64,000 nucleotides of DNA, from NCBI GenBank assembly GCA_949357655.1, contig CASHTG010000012.1, positions 2,666,001-2,730,000 of the forward strand, in the 5' to 3' direction. This DNA is from Parascedosporium putredinis. Taxonomy: Eukaryota > Ascomycota > Sordariomycetes > Microascales > Microascaceae. Numbering within the stretch: position 1 is the first letter of the stretch; each line of letters begins with the position of its first letter. The position numbers and the translations under genes were made by a program. This document shows, piece after piece, positions 1 through 11,846 of this stretch. The notes under the pieces are model-generated. The model was given only the letters and a program-made list of their open reading frames with translations. It was not told where the DNA came from and searched no databases.

Positions 1-974
1 GCTTGCTTGCTTTTCGAATTCCGCAAGGAAAACAGCTGGCAGCCCAGTCCAACAATTGCGACTTGCAGAGGTATGTGCGTGTCTGTCTGTCTTCACTTCA
101 TGTCTCTCGCTCTCCTTGGTCTTATGTCGCCTTCCCACCTTGGCCTCCGCTGCCCGCCTCTTCAAACTCGACGCCGGCCGGATTAAGCCGAGAAGAAGGG
201 AAGGGGAATCGCTTCGCTCTCGCCGTCTTTGTTCGCATCCCGCCAGACCGCAGCCGCGTCTGAATCGTCTTGTGCTCTGAAACTTTAAGATGGTTTCTTC
301 CCGGCCCCTGACAACCCACTTTCCCTGCCGTTGAAGGTCGCGGATGTGATCGACCGACTCTGCCGTGTTGTAGTCAAAATTGGCCTACACGGATGGGTCT
401 TTGGGCCATTGCGAATCTCTCACCTCTCAATTAGTTGTATTCAAGCACCGAATAACCAGTGGGAGTGGGTGTGAAGCCCTTTCTCTTCGTTGGACCGGTG
501 CATGAATTGAGTGCACGACCGAGTGGATCGATCACACACAAGACCATGACTGCCACGCGCTTCCACGTTTTTCGTTTCAAATCTCTCCCGGTCTCTGAAT
601 ACTGATTAATCTTGTTGCAGTTCTGCGATTTGCCCTTTCTTTTACTTGGCCTCTGTGCGACACTTTGAATCAGTCGTATTTGTCTGACAGGTTCTCTCGC
701 CTTCCGGCTGTCTTTCTCCCCATTTCTTGTTCCTTTCTCCCTCTCGTCGTTGGAGAGTTTAGTTTGAAAGTGCGATCCGGAAATCGATCTAGCCCTTGGA
801 GCTGGGATCACTAACCGCCACCCCGACTCGATCGCTGTTCCCGAGCGCACGCCTCTCCTTTCTTGATCTAGCACGACGTGAACCGACAGGTCGAAAATAT
901 AATTTCGCGAATATCGCTTCGAAGACCCCCTCTTGCGGGGTCTAATCTCATCTTTGCCGCGCGAGACGGACAGG
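1..974. other. gene-free left edge and upstream region of the first gene
   Basis: I see no convincing coding exon here. The open frames are short, lack family signatures and overlap each other on both strands. The last few hundred bases should contain the promoter and 5' leader of the gene starting at 975. Bases 13-35 nearly match bases 58454-58476 (one mismatch in 23), so a fragment of a dispersed repeat may lie at the very left edge. Confidence 0.5.
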
Positions 975-3900
975 ATGAGTTCCCTCTACGACGCAACCAT
1001 GTCTCGGCCGACGTCCGGCATCGCCACCCCTCCTCGCTCCATGAGGTCGAGAACCCATAGCATATCTAGCGACAGGCCCTCGCTATTTGCGCCTAGCCTC
1101 ATGTCACCCCTCTATCCATATCCCCCGAAGCCGCATTCATCGCCGGCTCCGCCGCCTCGCAAATTGTCACCAATGACCACGACACACATTCCGCAACGTG
1201 GTACGATCAGCATGGCATCGAGCCATCCGGTGAGACCGCTCTCGTGACCAACACGGCCTTGCAACTCATCAACAACTTCCTGGATCAACTCCTTTTCAAT
1301 ATTCTTTCCGTCTCCCGCTCTACTTCTCTCGGCTCCTTGAGACCTGCCGTTACTGAGATCCTCAAACCTAAGCTCGCCAAGGATGCGATAAACCAAGCAG
1401 ATGAGGAGCTGCGTGAGTATCTGGGAGGTGGCGATGAAGATGACCTTTTGCTTCCCCAAGGAGGCGAGTCTGCTCGCGACTGGGACTTGGAACTGGTATG
1501 GAAACGGACGAGGTTGAGGTGCATGGTCTACTCTTCGTTAGGTGACCTCGAAGAGGAGGACGAGGATTACTTTATGGAACAGGAAGGCCTAGAAATGGAC
1601 ACCGACGAACAACCGAATGCTACGATATCTCCTGCCGTCGCCATTTTCCTCACCTCCATCCTCGAATATATGGGCGAACAGGCCCTTGTTGTTGCAGGCC
1701 AAGGTGCCTGCGGCCGACTTCAAAACCGACTTGAGAAGGAGCTGCGTGACGGTGCGAGGGATCCTAATGAAATAGCGGACCGTGTCGTTGTGGATGACCT
1801 CGACATGGATCGTGTCGCCCTGGATCGAACTCTTGGGCGCCTATGGCGTGCCTGGAAGAAGAGGATACGATCGCCTACTTTTGATTCCCGCCCATTCTCT
1901 CGTAGCTCAACCAGAAGCCAACACTTCAGGCAGAACAGCCTGGTGCCTTCGGAGCACCCCTGCCGGAGGCGAGGCCGGACGAGGTCGAAGCGGCGGCTGA
2001 GGCAGCTGAAGCGGTTGATGTCCCCGCCGAAACGGAGGTTGAGCCTGAGGTTGACATTGAAGTTCTCGCCGCCTCGGTCCCGCTTCCCATTACCGAGCGT
2101 GATGTGGATGAGATCGAGGTGCCCGGCCTCGTCGCAGCCTATAGCGACGATGAGGAAGACGATGAGGAGTTTGAGGTCGAGGAAGACTCAATGCCCAAGA
2201 GACCTCTAAGCCTGGTGTTGATACCTTACCAGGTGCCGATTGGGCTGGCTGTAGAAGAAAACTTTTACGTCGATGTACCGGTTGCCGAGCCGCTTCACAG
2301 GTCCAACTCGAACCCGAATCTGCCATCTGCTTTACTTTGGGCCCGCCGCCGCCGCTACGCCCTCAACCTTGAGCTGGGACCCACCGAGTTTTGGAAGGCG
2401 CGGTGGACGCAGATGACGAGTCTGAATCCGATCTAGAAGAGGAAGCTACTATCCTCGTGGACGAGATTGTCCCAGAACAGGAGGAGCCTCTGAGCCCCCG
2501 GCTACCGACGCGGAATCCGCTGCTGAAGTGCAAGGTCATGACGATACGGCCGAATTTGAAATTCTTACTTCTTCGAGGGTATCTGTTGGTAGCGCAATGT
2601 CGCCGTCACTGTCTGGGTCCGACCAAGACCGCTCGAGGAGCTCTAGCCGCCAAGCAACGAGACCAACCAGCATGTCTTCGCCCAGGCTGATTGATGTGTC
2701 TGGTCCCAAGAGCCCTGTGATGCGATCTCCTGAACCTGAGGTCCCGGAGCAGCCACAACCCCTGGTGAGCGCTTATGATGCTCAGCAGGAGAGGCCGCAG
2801 GCGGTTGAAACTATCTTCCGCTCGCCCATCGCAAGCCCAGTCTCGAGAGCCGCCGCCGAGCGTGCTAACAGGGCAGGCCGAACTTTTGTAAACCCCGCCA
2901 TTTCCGAGGCGGAAGAGGACCGGGATGCCCTAGCCATCCCCGCGGAATCGCTCCCAACCCCGAGGTCTGCTGGCCACAGAATGGCTTCCCCGACTCAAGA
3001 CCAGGCACCAACTGGAACCAAGGTCACGATTATCTCTACTACCAACTCCGACGGCCGATTCGTTCAGCAGCAACACTCGCCCCCGAGGCACCGCGTAAGA
3101 ACTCGGGCCCCAACCGCGGCTACCATACCCGGGCCGGCTCGGCCTCGAGACAGCAAGTCTCTCCGGCCAGTATCGGGCTGGTATCCGTCGAGCGCTCAGG
3201 CCAGAGGGCTGATACAAGCGATTTGCCACCCATCTCCACAAACGTGGCTCCACGTCAGATTCACACCTCTGGCTCTTCAGTCTCTTCTGGCACCAGCCGT
3301 TTGAAGCCTGTTCGTACTTCGGAGGAAAGCGGTACCGCCCGCCCCCAAGACGTCGCGCGCAACTTCGAGCAGCTGATCCAGAGCGACGAGACGATCCAGT
3401 ACACGCTGACCCCCGAGGGCATGCGTGACATGGATGTAAGTGCCAAAAGGACAGCCTATGATCGTTTCTTTAGCTCACACGCTAACCCCTATCGCAGGCC
3501 TCCTCTCTCCACAACAGCCCGGTTCTGGCCTCCAAGTCTCGACGGAGCGATGATGTGAAGCGCATCAACGCCAACCGTTCCCGCTCCTCGAGCAATTCGG
3601 GCTCCACAAAGAGAGTGGTTGGTTCAACCGTTGAGGTGCACAGACACCCCTCGGTAAGCCGTCAGAATGGCCTCGCATCCCATCCAACCAACGGATCGAC
3701 AACCAAGCTCTCTGGTCCCGTTCCTCGTTCACCGGCTGTGAATTCGATTAGCTCCCGTGCGTCGCAAGCCCAGGCCCGTGAAGCCAGGGTTCCTCGGGAC
3801 TCGACCGCCGAGTTTGCGGATTTCATTCGCTCCACCGGGCCCTATGGAGGCGATAACGCGCCGGTCCCTGTTCGACCTGGGGCTGGCTCCGTGTCATCTG

Positions 3901-4922
3901 CAAAGAATAGCATTGACACTCGTCGCACCTCGACAACGAGCAACCGCCCCCGCCTCATGGCTAGGGAGGCCATAGTAGACAACCGCGAAGACAACTCGGA
4001 CCTCATTGATTTCATTCGACGGGGCCCGGGTGGTTCGGCAGGAGACCACAGGATCCCTCGTGCCGTTGCGCCTTTCCGAACCACGATGGATTCGGATCAG
4101 ATGTCGGGCGCTGTAGGTGGCAAAGCCATTGATGCCATGATCCCCGACATTCGCCACAGCCAAGCATCGGCTAGTGTTACGGATATGGCCCCTTCAATGC
4201 ACTCGTCTATCAACTCCCAAAGTGCGCTTCTGAGGAATAAGCCCTCGTATCAGAACGCGTTTGACGAGGAGGACTCGATGCCCATGCCCAAGCGCAAGAC
4301 TCGGAGGGTTCGGGATCCGTATGCCATTGACTTGAGCGACGAGGAAGACGACGAGATCTACGGCATGCCCTCAATGGCCAGCGCTCGGTCGGCTCCTCCT
4401 GCGAAGGAGGAAAGCCTAGCTGACTTTTGCGAAACTATGAGCCACCTCCAGGCCCCCGCAAGCCATGGCTCCTCCCCCGACCCAAACAAAACCCAAAAGA
4501 AGTCGAGCACGAGCAACCTAATCAACAGGTTCACGCGCAGCAGCAACAGCAGCCACAGCAACAAGACCTTTACCAGCACGCCAAACCCCTTGCCTCCTCT
4601 ACCACGCACCAACAGCTCGCACAGCGCAAACAGTGGAAAGGGCTATATCCCCATCCAAGTCAGTATGCCTCCGGGCTACGACAAGTATGGGCCTATCGAC
4701 ACCTCGGCCGTGCCCAAGCCGGCACCCCCGTCTAGCTCTGGGGCCGGCCGCGTGCCGCGAAAGAAGTTTGAGCCACGCGAGGCCGTCTCTACCCACTCGA
4801 GCTCCGGCACGGCGGACCTCGCCGCGTTCCTCCGAGGGTCTGGCCCCCGCTGGCCCTCCAGGTCCTCGATACGGCTCAGGCCGATAGTCGATACCATGTC
4901 TTTCCGCTCAGCCTTTCGCTGA
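975..4922 (+). CDS. long, mostly disordered conserved fungal protein with an N-terminal helical region and repeated DFIR-GP motifs
   Basis: About 1,296 residues in two exons (975-3435, 3498-4922). The intron has a GTAAGT donor and a CGCAG acceptor. The start is the ATG opening MSSLYDATMSRPTSG. After a Ser/Pro-rich leader comes a conserved-looking helical stretch (about 1095-1500) containing AAFIAGSAASQIVTNDHD and TALQLINNFLDQLLFNIL, which could be a histone-fold-like dimerisation unit. The rest is acidic or Ser/Pro-rich and poorly ordered. Four copies of a short motif like LIDFIRRGP lie in exon 2. From memory, similar proteins occur across filamentous ascomycetes, but I know no firm function. 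Exon 1 needs five one-base corrections (C run at 1107-1110, near 1935, between 2215 and 2390, near 2525, near 3200-3225), and all are apparent deletions. The reading between 2215 and 2390 is uncertain, and so are the last 40 residues. Confidence 0.8.
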
Positions 4923-6020
4923 GCAAGCGGGGATTGAGAGCGATGGCCCCATTTTGGGTGCAACCGTAACGCCTCCCGTGTTGCGTTTTTTCCCCTTCTC
5001 TACATGTCTTATCTTCTGATGCTTTGCAATGTCATGACTTGTCTACCAAGCTTTATCTATCACTCTTCATCGTTGTCTTTCGTGGGTTTGATTTATTCTG
5101 TTACAATAGCTTTATTTTTTCATTACAGAAGTGATATCACGCGGCTGGGGTATCGCCGCTATGTCTTCTCACCCCTTCCCTCCATTCTTCTGTTCTTTTT
5201 TTTTCTTCTGTTTCTTGGATACCACTTCAACACCCCCAATCTATTGCCGTTGATCTTGTTTGCCTTGTGCACGTACCGTACCAGATTACTTTGATACATA
5301 GATGAGATGAACTTTTACCCTTGTTATTTGTTTCCTTCTACTCGTTTGATCTTTTCCTCTCTTTTAAAAAAATAGAGAGGTGCTAGCCTAGGATTGATAA
5401 AGTCTGTCCCGGGCTAGCGTTGCTTGAGGGGATCTTGGATCTTGTTTGGCGGTTTTTGCCATACCTAGAAGAACATTTATCGCGGCCCTTCTTCTCTCTT
5501 AATACAATTATTATTGATAAATCAGACCTGGTGCATATCATAGTTGACGATAAAAGCAAGACATGTAATTCCTTCCAGGTTAAACTCTTCACCCAAGTCG
5601 CCTAGCTCGTCATGACTGTTTTTTTTGGGAGCCGTGGCTTTCGGACCAAACCGCCGCGGGGATACGCACGAAATCTCCATGTATCTTTACGATTCAGCGG
5701 CGCTGCACAGAGGGAGGCCAGGACTTGCAAGGATACTGAGCGTCAAGGAGATTAGCAAAGGTTTTGTCAATTGAATATGCTACCTAATGGCGAAAACAAG
5801 AGAAACGAAACCAAGCGAGCGCCGTGGGAGTGGACTCTACAGCTCACTCGCCCCGCTAGCCACAAAGGTATGAACGTAGAAGGGTTGACTGAGCCGCACT
5901 GACGGGCCATACCGAAGAAAGAAGAAAAAAGGCATGCGTCAAGTCTCAAGCGTGGAGTTTGCCGAATACAGAATCGAAAACTTGGCAGGCTCGCAGGTTA
6001 TGGTCAGGGCAGACCATCGC
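4923..6020. other. convergent intergenic region
   Basis: This lies between two genes that point at each other. It is AT-richer and pyrimidine-rich and should hold both 3' untranslated regions. I see no gene, RNA or clear repeat in it. Confidence 0.6.
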
Positions 6021-7584
6021 CTACCAATCGCCACCGTCCTCTTCAGCATCCATGTTCGAGCCAAATTCCTCAAGTTCCTCAATGGGTTGGGCCTCAGCCT
6101 GGGGCTGGGCCTCGCATGCTCGAGCCAGGTGCTCCAAGCTTCCACATTTGTAGCAGCTGCGTTTATTACCGGATCGCTGGGGGCAGTCTCGAGCGAAGTG
6201 GCCCACTGCAAAGGGGATAGGTTTGGTTAGCAAAGCTTCCAAGGCACTCTCTATTTCTCTCCTAGGCTAGGCAGAAGAAAAGGAAGTGGAAAAGAAAGGG
6301 GAAAAGAAAAGAGGTGACATATACCAGTATTGCAGTTGCGACACTCAATATTGCGAGCAGAGCGTGGCTCCGTACATTCGGCAGCCTTGTGGCCCTCGAG
6401 ACTACGGTTGAGGCTCATTGTTAGTGATTTGATGGTGGCAGCAAAAATGCTCGGAGGGTGTTGGGACGTGGACTTACCCGCAGTTTCGGCAAGTCATTTT
6501 GGAAGCACGGGGAATGGGGCCTAGAGAAGAGTTTCCTTAGTATCAGCTTCAGTGAGGGGAAAGGACTAAGATGGGCAGCACGTACAATCTCGCATACGAT
6601 GACCGACACCGTCGCAGTTATAGCACTTGATCTCGAGACGGTTTCCAGGCTCTTCAACATGCTCAACTTGGCAATGCTTCCGGACGTGCCCCATCTCCTT
6701 ACATTTGCTGCATCGAGGAATTCCCGTCTCGACAATGTCTCCGGCGTCCTGGAGACGGTCGAGAAGCTCCTCGCGGTTGGCGGGCCACCCGGCTCTCTCA
6801 CGGGGGCGGGCAGGCTCGTCGCTAAAGCGCAGGAGACGGTGTACTTCTTGCACAGATTACCTTGAAGGTCCATGTTGGTGTGGGTGGCCGCCAAGGGCCG
6901 CTCCATGGCGATGAGATAGAGACTCATTTCCTTGTCAATAAGAGCCTGCTGGAACTCCACGTACGTCATTTCGGGACAAGCCTTGGAGTATTTAGCGAGA
7001 GCTTCCTTGACATCGTCAAGATCGCGCTCGGCAATGGCAGACTCGAGCTCGGCCCAGGCCTCATCTGCAGGCATGTCATTGATGTGGCTACGATCCACAG
7101 CGCGCGCATTTTCACACTTGGAACGCGTATGGCCTGAGGAAGATTGATGAGCATCCATGTATGCACCTTCCACATTCGCCTCTCAAGGAAGAGTCAGTAG
7201 TATCCGCGGGAATTTTCAGCTTACCCATCTGTCCGCAGTTGCGGCAAACAATCGACTCGCGAGCCGGGCAATCCTTGGCCATATGACCCTCTTGGCTGCA
7301 ATGGAACTGGCGGGGATTGGGACAGTCGACTTTGTTGTGGCTGTAGGATTAAGCCGTGATGAGTGACAAGACCAAGGGGCTTTTCCCGCACCGAGAGACA
7401 CTTACCCTTCGTCACCACAATTGAAGCAACCACCGCTAGGGCCGCCGACGTCGTTGGTTCCATCGTTGGTTCCGTCACCGGCAGCGTCACTAAGGTTGAT
7501 GAGAAGCAGGAGTTAGGGTTGAGTCTCGTACTACCCATCGAATGCATGGACTGCCAAGATGACTTACCTGAAGGAATCCGCCAT
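6021..7584 (-). CDS. CCHC zinc-knuckle nucleic-acid-binding protein (CnjB/CNBP/Gis2-like)
   Basis: Seven exons on the minus strand: 7568-7584, 7406-7489, 7225-7340, 7133-6586, 6520-6478, 6401-6325 and 6205-6021. They give about 356 residues. Intact CX2CX4HX4C knuckles include CFNCGDEGHNKVDC, CRNCGQMGHTRSKC, CSKCKEMGHVRKHC, CYNCDGVGHRMRDC, CRNCGLEGHKAAEC, CRNCNTVGHFARDC and CYKCGSLEHLARAC. The second knuckle (FHCSQEGHMAKDC) lacks its first Cys. Between knuckles 3 and 4 lies a helical insert of about 140 residues containing NMDLQGNL, which is typical of the fungal CnjB-type family. The family binds single-stranded nucleic acid, and the role here is probably RNA-related. One base is missing near 6830 (TGG CGC read as TGCGC). 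With it restored, the exons total 1,071 nt, divisible by three. The C-terminus is acidic and ends in DGGDW. Confidence 0.9.
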
Positions 7585-9716
7585 GATGGGCACTGGAAAT
7601 GGAATGGATGGTTGGAGATGTGGGTTGAAGCTTGAGATTGGGGGATATAGGGTTTAAAATCCCAAAGGTCAAGGGTGTTGTGTTGGGTTGAGAAATGTAA
7701 AGGTTAGAATCTCTAAAGAGATGCCCTGATATGGGTAGAGAAAAGAGGGATGATGAATAGGATCAAGGGAAGACTCTGGAACATGATGGTGGCCCTGTAT
7801 AGGGGCTCTCCACCAGAGAAAGAGAGTGGAGAGGAGAAGGAAGGAGGCAGTGGTGTTGATGATGGAAGGAACAGAGAATGGTGAGGTCTGGCGCTGGCCA
7901 GCCCATACTTCTTGGTGATGCGTCTTAGGGAAGAAGGCGAAGGGCTTGGAGAGGGCCTTTATGAATCAGGGTAGAATGATGGAATAAAGGAATCAACCTC
8001 TTCAGCATAAGACTACCAAGAGCTATAGAGTTAACATGTCTAAGGATGTTGATAGTTCACAGGATAGGGGTATGGAGTTTGCTGGTAAACTGGATTGATT
8101 GAACAGTTGAAGGTCTATACTGAACTAGCCATATTCTCAGCCCATATTCTCAGCCCTAGACTAGACTATAGTGAATGTGCAGACCTTGGGAGTCAAGCTT
8201 AGATAGCTAGAGGCTATTTCATTACCTATAGATCTCTGGATTGTGTTGTTCATGGTTAATACAAAGGACATATATGTAAGAAAGGTCGAGCTTGGGCTAT
8301 CCCCTACTGGAGACCAGCAACTTGATAATGGCATAACAACTGGTCTGGTAGACAAAAGTCCAATATAGCTAGCCTGCATGTATGAATACATCCATGGATC
8401 TTCTTATCAGACACTTTTGCATGTCAACATATATACGTATAGGTACCACCTAAAAGGGCAGAGAGCATGACCAGCGCTGTAGCAGTGGCTTGCAAGCTTA
8501 GGAGAGAAATCTCAACACCATCTGTCTACCCCTTATCGTTCGATGAGGCCTTTTGCTACTGCTCCCAGACAATGTTGCCTTGGAATGATTTCCACGAACC
8601 TCGGAACGAACACGGAGCATGGTCCTAGAGGAGCAAGCACGAAAGGATCCAGCGGTGAAGTCGGGCGCGGGGTCCGTTCCCCAGGCCGAAGTCGGTTCTG
8701 AGCCGGCGTGCCGACTCATCGACGTTGGCTTGGCGGGGAACACTCTTTTTTGTTTGCATGCGGAGCACGAAGGAGCCTGGGGAAGAAAGCTTGGATCAAT
8801 GGATGCACGTGTGGGGAGAGCTCGCCCGCCGAAGGCCAAGACTTTGCCTAATGCGGTACTCGTGCCACGCATCCCCGCCACGAGTATGAATGTGGGGCAG
8901 GGGCCAGCTTCGAGATGACGAGCGCATCTTTGCCTGCTGCACAAAAAAAGCAGCGGAAGTGGGGGTAGGAGGGGTTGTTTATTATGTTGTTATGTGTGTC
9001 TTCTTACAATCCCGTCTCCTGATTGGAAAATCATTCGAAAGCGCATTGGGCCCTCAATGGTTGATGTTGGTTCGTTGCGCTGTGCTCTTCTCCTCTCTAT
9101 CGCTATCCCTGCTTCCGTTTCAATTGCTCAGGAATATCAAGAAGAAGATGAAAAAAGGGACGAAGAAGACGAAGAAGAAAGGCCACGCTAGAGTAACCTT
9201 GACGGATCTAGGCCCCCTCGACCACTCGCGCCAACGTCGAGCCTAGCTTTCTGTAGGATCGTCATGGTGGGGAGGCGGCCGGACGGCGAGCTTCCGAACG
9301 GGCGTCGCCCAATAATGGGGCCCTCGCAACTTTGGGTAGACGCAGGGTGCGTATTAGAAATCCAAAGAGATCTTCTGCTGGAGGAGAGCTCTCTCCGGCC
9401 CGGACTAGCACCAGCACCAGACAGACCATGATGAAATGAAACGCCCGTTGCGCTCTGCCGGTCTAGCTTGCTCTTGCCTGCGTCGTCCGCGCTTCAAAAG
9501 CGGCCGACTTCCCCCGCCTCCACCGCTTGCTTCCCCTCTCGACTTGGTTGTTTCAATTGAACCACGCAACGACTCAATTACACCTCCTACTCTAGCTCAC
9601 TTTAGCCCTGCTCGTGAGCTTAACTCTATTCCCGCCCTCGAAACTCGCCCGTGATTCCTTTTATCTTTTCGGCCGACACCCCTCCTTCCCTTCTCTTCCC
9701 CGTTTCCGCCGCCACC
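7585..9716. other. divergent intergenic region
   Basis: This lies between the zinc-knuckle gene (minus) and the aldo-keto reductase gene (plus), so it should contain both promoters. The part from about 7650 to 8450 is AT-richer. I see no exon with a family signature, no RNA gene and no mobile element. Confidence 0.55.
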
Positions 9717-11113
9717 ATGACGAAGCCCGAAGATCTCCCTCCCATGCAGTACCGCTTCCTGGGCCGTACTGGTCTCCAAGTCTCCGTCATTTCTCTGGGC
9801 GGTTGGTTGACGTACGGTGGCCATGTTGACAAGGGTTCGTCTGCTTTTCTTCCTTTTCCAATGGGGAGCTGTTTGCAGCATGTCTTGGCCTGTTGTGTCG
9901 AGCCGTACCGTGTCCGTGTGGGGGTTGCAATCATATTCGCTGACCAAGCTTCATCTTGTACAGAGGGCACTTTTGCCTGCATGGAGGCTGCCTACAACTG
10001 CGGCGTGAACTTCTTCGATACGGCCGAGGCCTACGCTGGGGGAGAATCCGAGGTCGTTATGGGCCAGGCCATCAAGCACTTTGGCTGGAACCGAAACGAC
10101 CTGGTCATCTCTACAAAGGTACGTCATAGCAGAGGGGCGTCCGCCGTCGTTGCGTTCTAGGTTGCTAAAGCGAAACTCTCGCCGCCAATTGATTGATAGC
10201 TCTATTGGGGTGGCAAGTTTGGCAAGAACCCCATCAACAATACCGGCCTGTCGCGGAAGCACATCATCGAGGGCATGAACCAGTCTCTCGCCCGCCTCGA
10301 CCTCGAATACGTCGACATCGTCTACGCCCACCGCGCCGATCGACGCACCCCGATGGAGGAGACCGTGAGGGCCTTCAACCACCTCATCGATACCGGCAAG
10401 GCCTTTTACTGGGGAACTTCGGAATGGAGCGCCGACGAGATCACCTCTGCGTGGAGGGTAGCCGACCGTCTTGGTCTTATCGGCCCCGTCGTTGAACAGC
10501 CCCAATACAACATGCTGTACGTCTTTTTTTTTTCCCTTTTCCTTTCTTCGTTCTCTTGTTCATTCCCTTCTTAACCGCCGGCATCAACACCGTGGCCTTT
10601 TTCGAAACTGTGCACGACAACCACGTGGAATTATCGCTAACATGTTGAAAAATAACAGTGAACGCCAAAGGTGGAGGGCGAATTCGCCCATCTCTACCGC
10701 GAGGTTGGCCTCGGCCTCACCGTCTTCTCCCTCTCAAGCAGGGCATCCTCTCCGGAAAGTACAAGGACGGCATCCCCGACGATTCGCGCTTCGCGCAAAA
10801 GACGGTCGATTTCGTCGCCGGCTTCTGGAAGACCACGGGCAAGGAAAAGTGGGACGGCGTCGTCGAGCAGGTGAACAGGCTGGCGCCCATCGCCGAGAAG
10901 CTCGGCACCAAGCTCAGCGGCCTCGCCCTGGCCTGGACCATGAAGCACTCCAACCTCAGCTCCGCCATCATGGGTGCCAGCTCCGTCGAGCAGGTCTACG
11001 AGAACGTTCGCGCCTTGGAGGTCATTGACAAGTTGACCCCCGAGATCATGGCGGAAATCGACGAGATTCTGCAGAACAAGCCCCCGCGGTCACTCCTAGG
11101 TATTAAGGGTTGA
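9717..11113 (+). CDS. NADP-dependent aldo-keto reductase, Kv-beta-subunit-like (AKR6-type)
   Basis: Four exons (9717-9834, 9964-10118, 10200-10516, 10659-11113) give about 348 residues. The start is supported by a strong Kozak context, GCCACCATGA. The protein opens MQYRFLGRTGLQVS, the usual N-terminus of this group. Catalytic-site features are visible: DTAEAYAGGESE (Asp and Tyr), VISTKLYWGG (Lys) and VDIVYAHRAD (His region). LTVFSPLKQGILSGKY and MGASSVEQVYENV match the cofactor-binding end of the (beta/alpha)8 barrel. Members reduce aldehydes or ketones with NADPH in the cytosol, but the substrate cannot be read from sequence. Two bases are missing in exon 4, near 10665 and at 10729-10731 (TCCCC read as TCCC). 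Adding two gives 1,047 nt, exactly 349 codons. Confidence 0.92.
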
Positions 11114-11846
11114 AAGGGCACAAGGGCTCCAGGTTATTTTGGCATGGCTCGAGGAAACGGTGGTTTCAATACTCGTGTTATCATGTAATGTGTGTGAAGG
11201 AGCAAAAAGGAGGTTGTTCAAGTCACATATAGACGAGGCATTGGTCCTGGTATTCCCCTCCCATTTTCTTTGGAGTCCAAAAAATAAAAATAAAGCACAT
11301 GTCATTTGTTGCCATGCTATAAATGTCCGTCGCCCCCACATTATCTGTTGTCACACGTACAAGCGGGTTTCCCAAGGGCCGAACTCACTCTCGGCGCCGG
11401 GATGGTGTGGTCTGTGGCCCGTGGCTGCCAATTGACCAAATGGAATGGATAGATCCATTCCATTCAATCAATGATTTGTGCATTTACGCTGCCTGGCGCT
11501 GTGTGTGCCAATTGCACTTCATTTTGATCGATTTGACCCCGGACTTTAAATGCCCGAGCCTGAGCCTCGGCAACCCCTCTACAAGTGCAACCACACACGC
11601 CCCAACGGTGCTCATGTCATCGGCCGAGCACGCTTCAAACCTCTTTGGATCAGAGGATCCGGAAACTCAATTCTTTTTAAAACCTTCGTAGTTATAACCC
11701 CAGACCTAGAAAATATTAAAGCGCTTCGCAGTGCGCCCTGTAGACATCGACGACCGAAGACCAGGCAAACGAAAGCCAGCCGAAATAAAAACAAACTATA
11801 TACAGGGTCCAAGAGCGGCAGCAAAAACACACACCAACCCAACGAG
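11114..11846. other. intergenic spacer between two same-strand genes
   Basis: This spacer is about 730 bases. It should carry the 3' end of the aldo-keto reductase transcript and the promoter and leader of the isomerase-like gene. Nothing else is recognisable. Confidence 0.55.

Noticed and set aside
431..874. 147-codon open frame on the minus strand upstream of the first gene
   Set aside because: No family signature, odd composition, and it sits where the plus-strand gene's promoter and leader should be. I treat it as chance.
975..4922. Pseudogene call for the first gene because of five frame breaks
   Set aside because: The same deletion-only pattern affects essential genes across the window, and codon-level coherence is kept between breaks, so sequence error is the simpler explanation.
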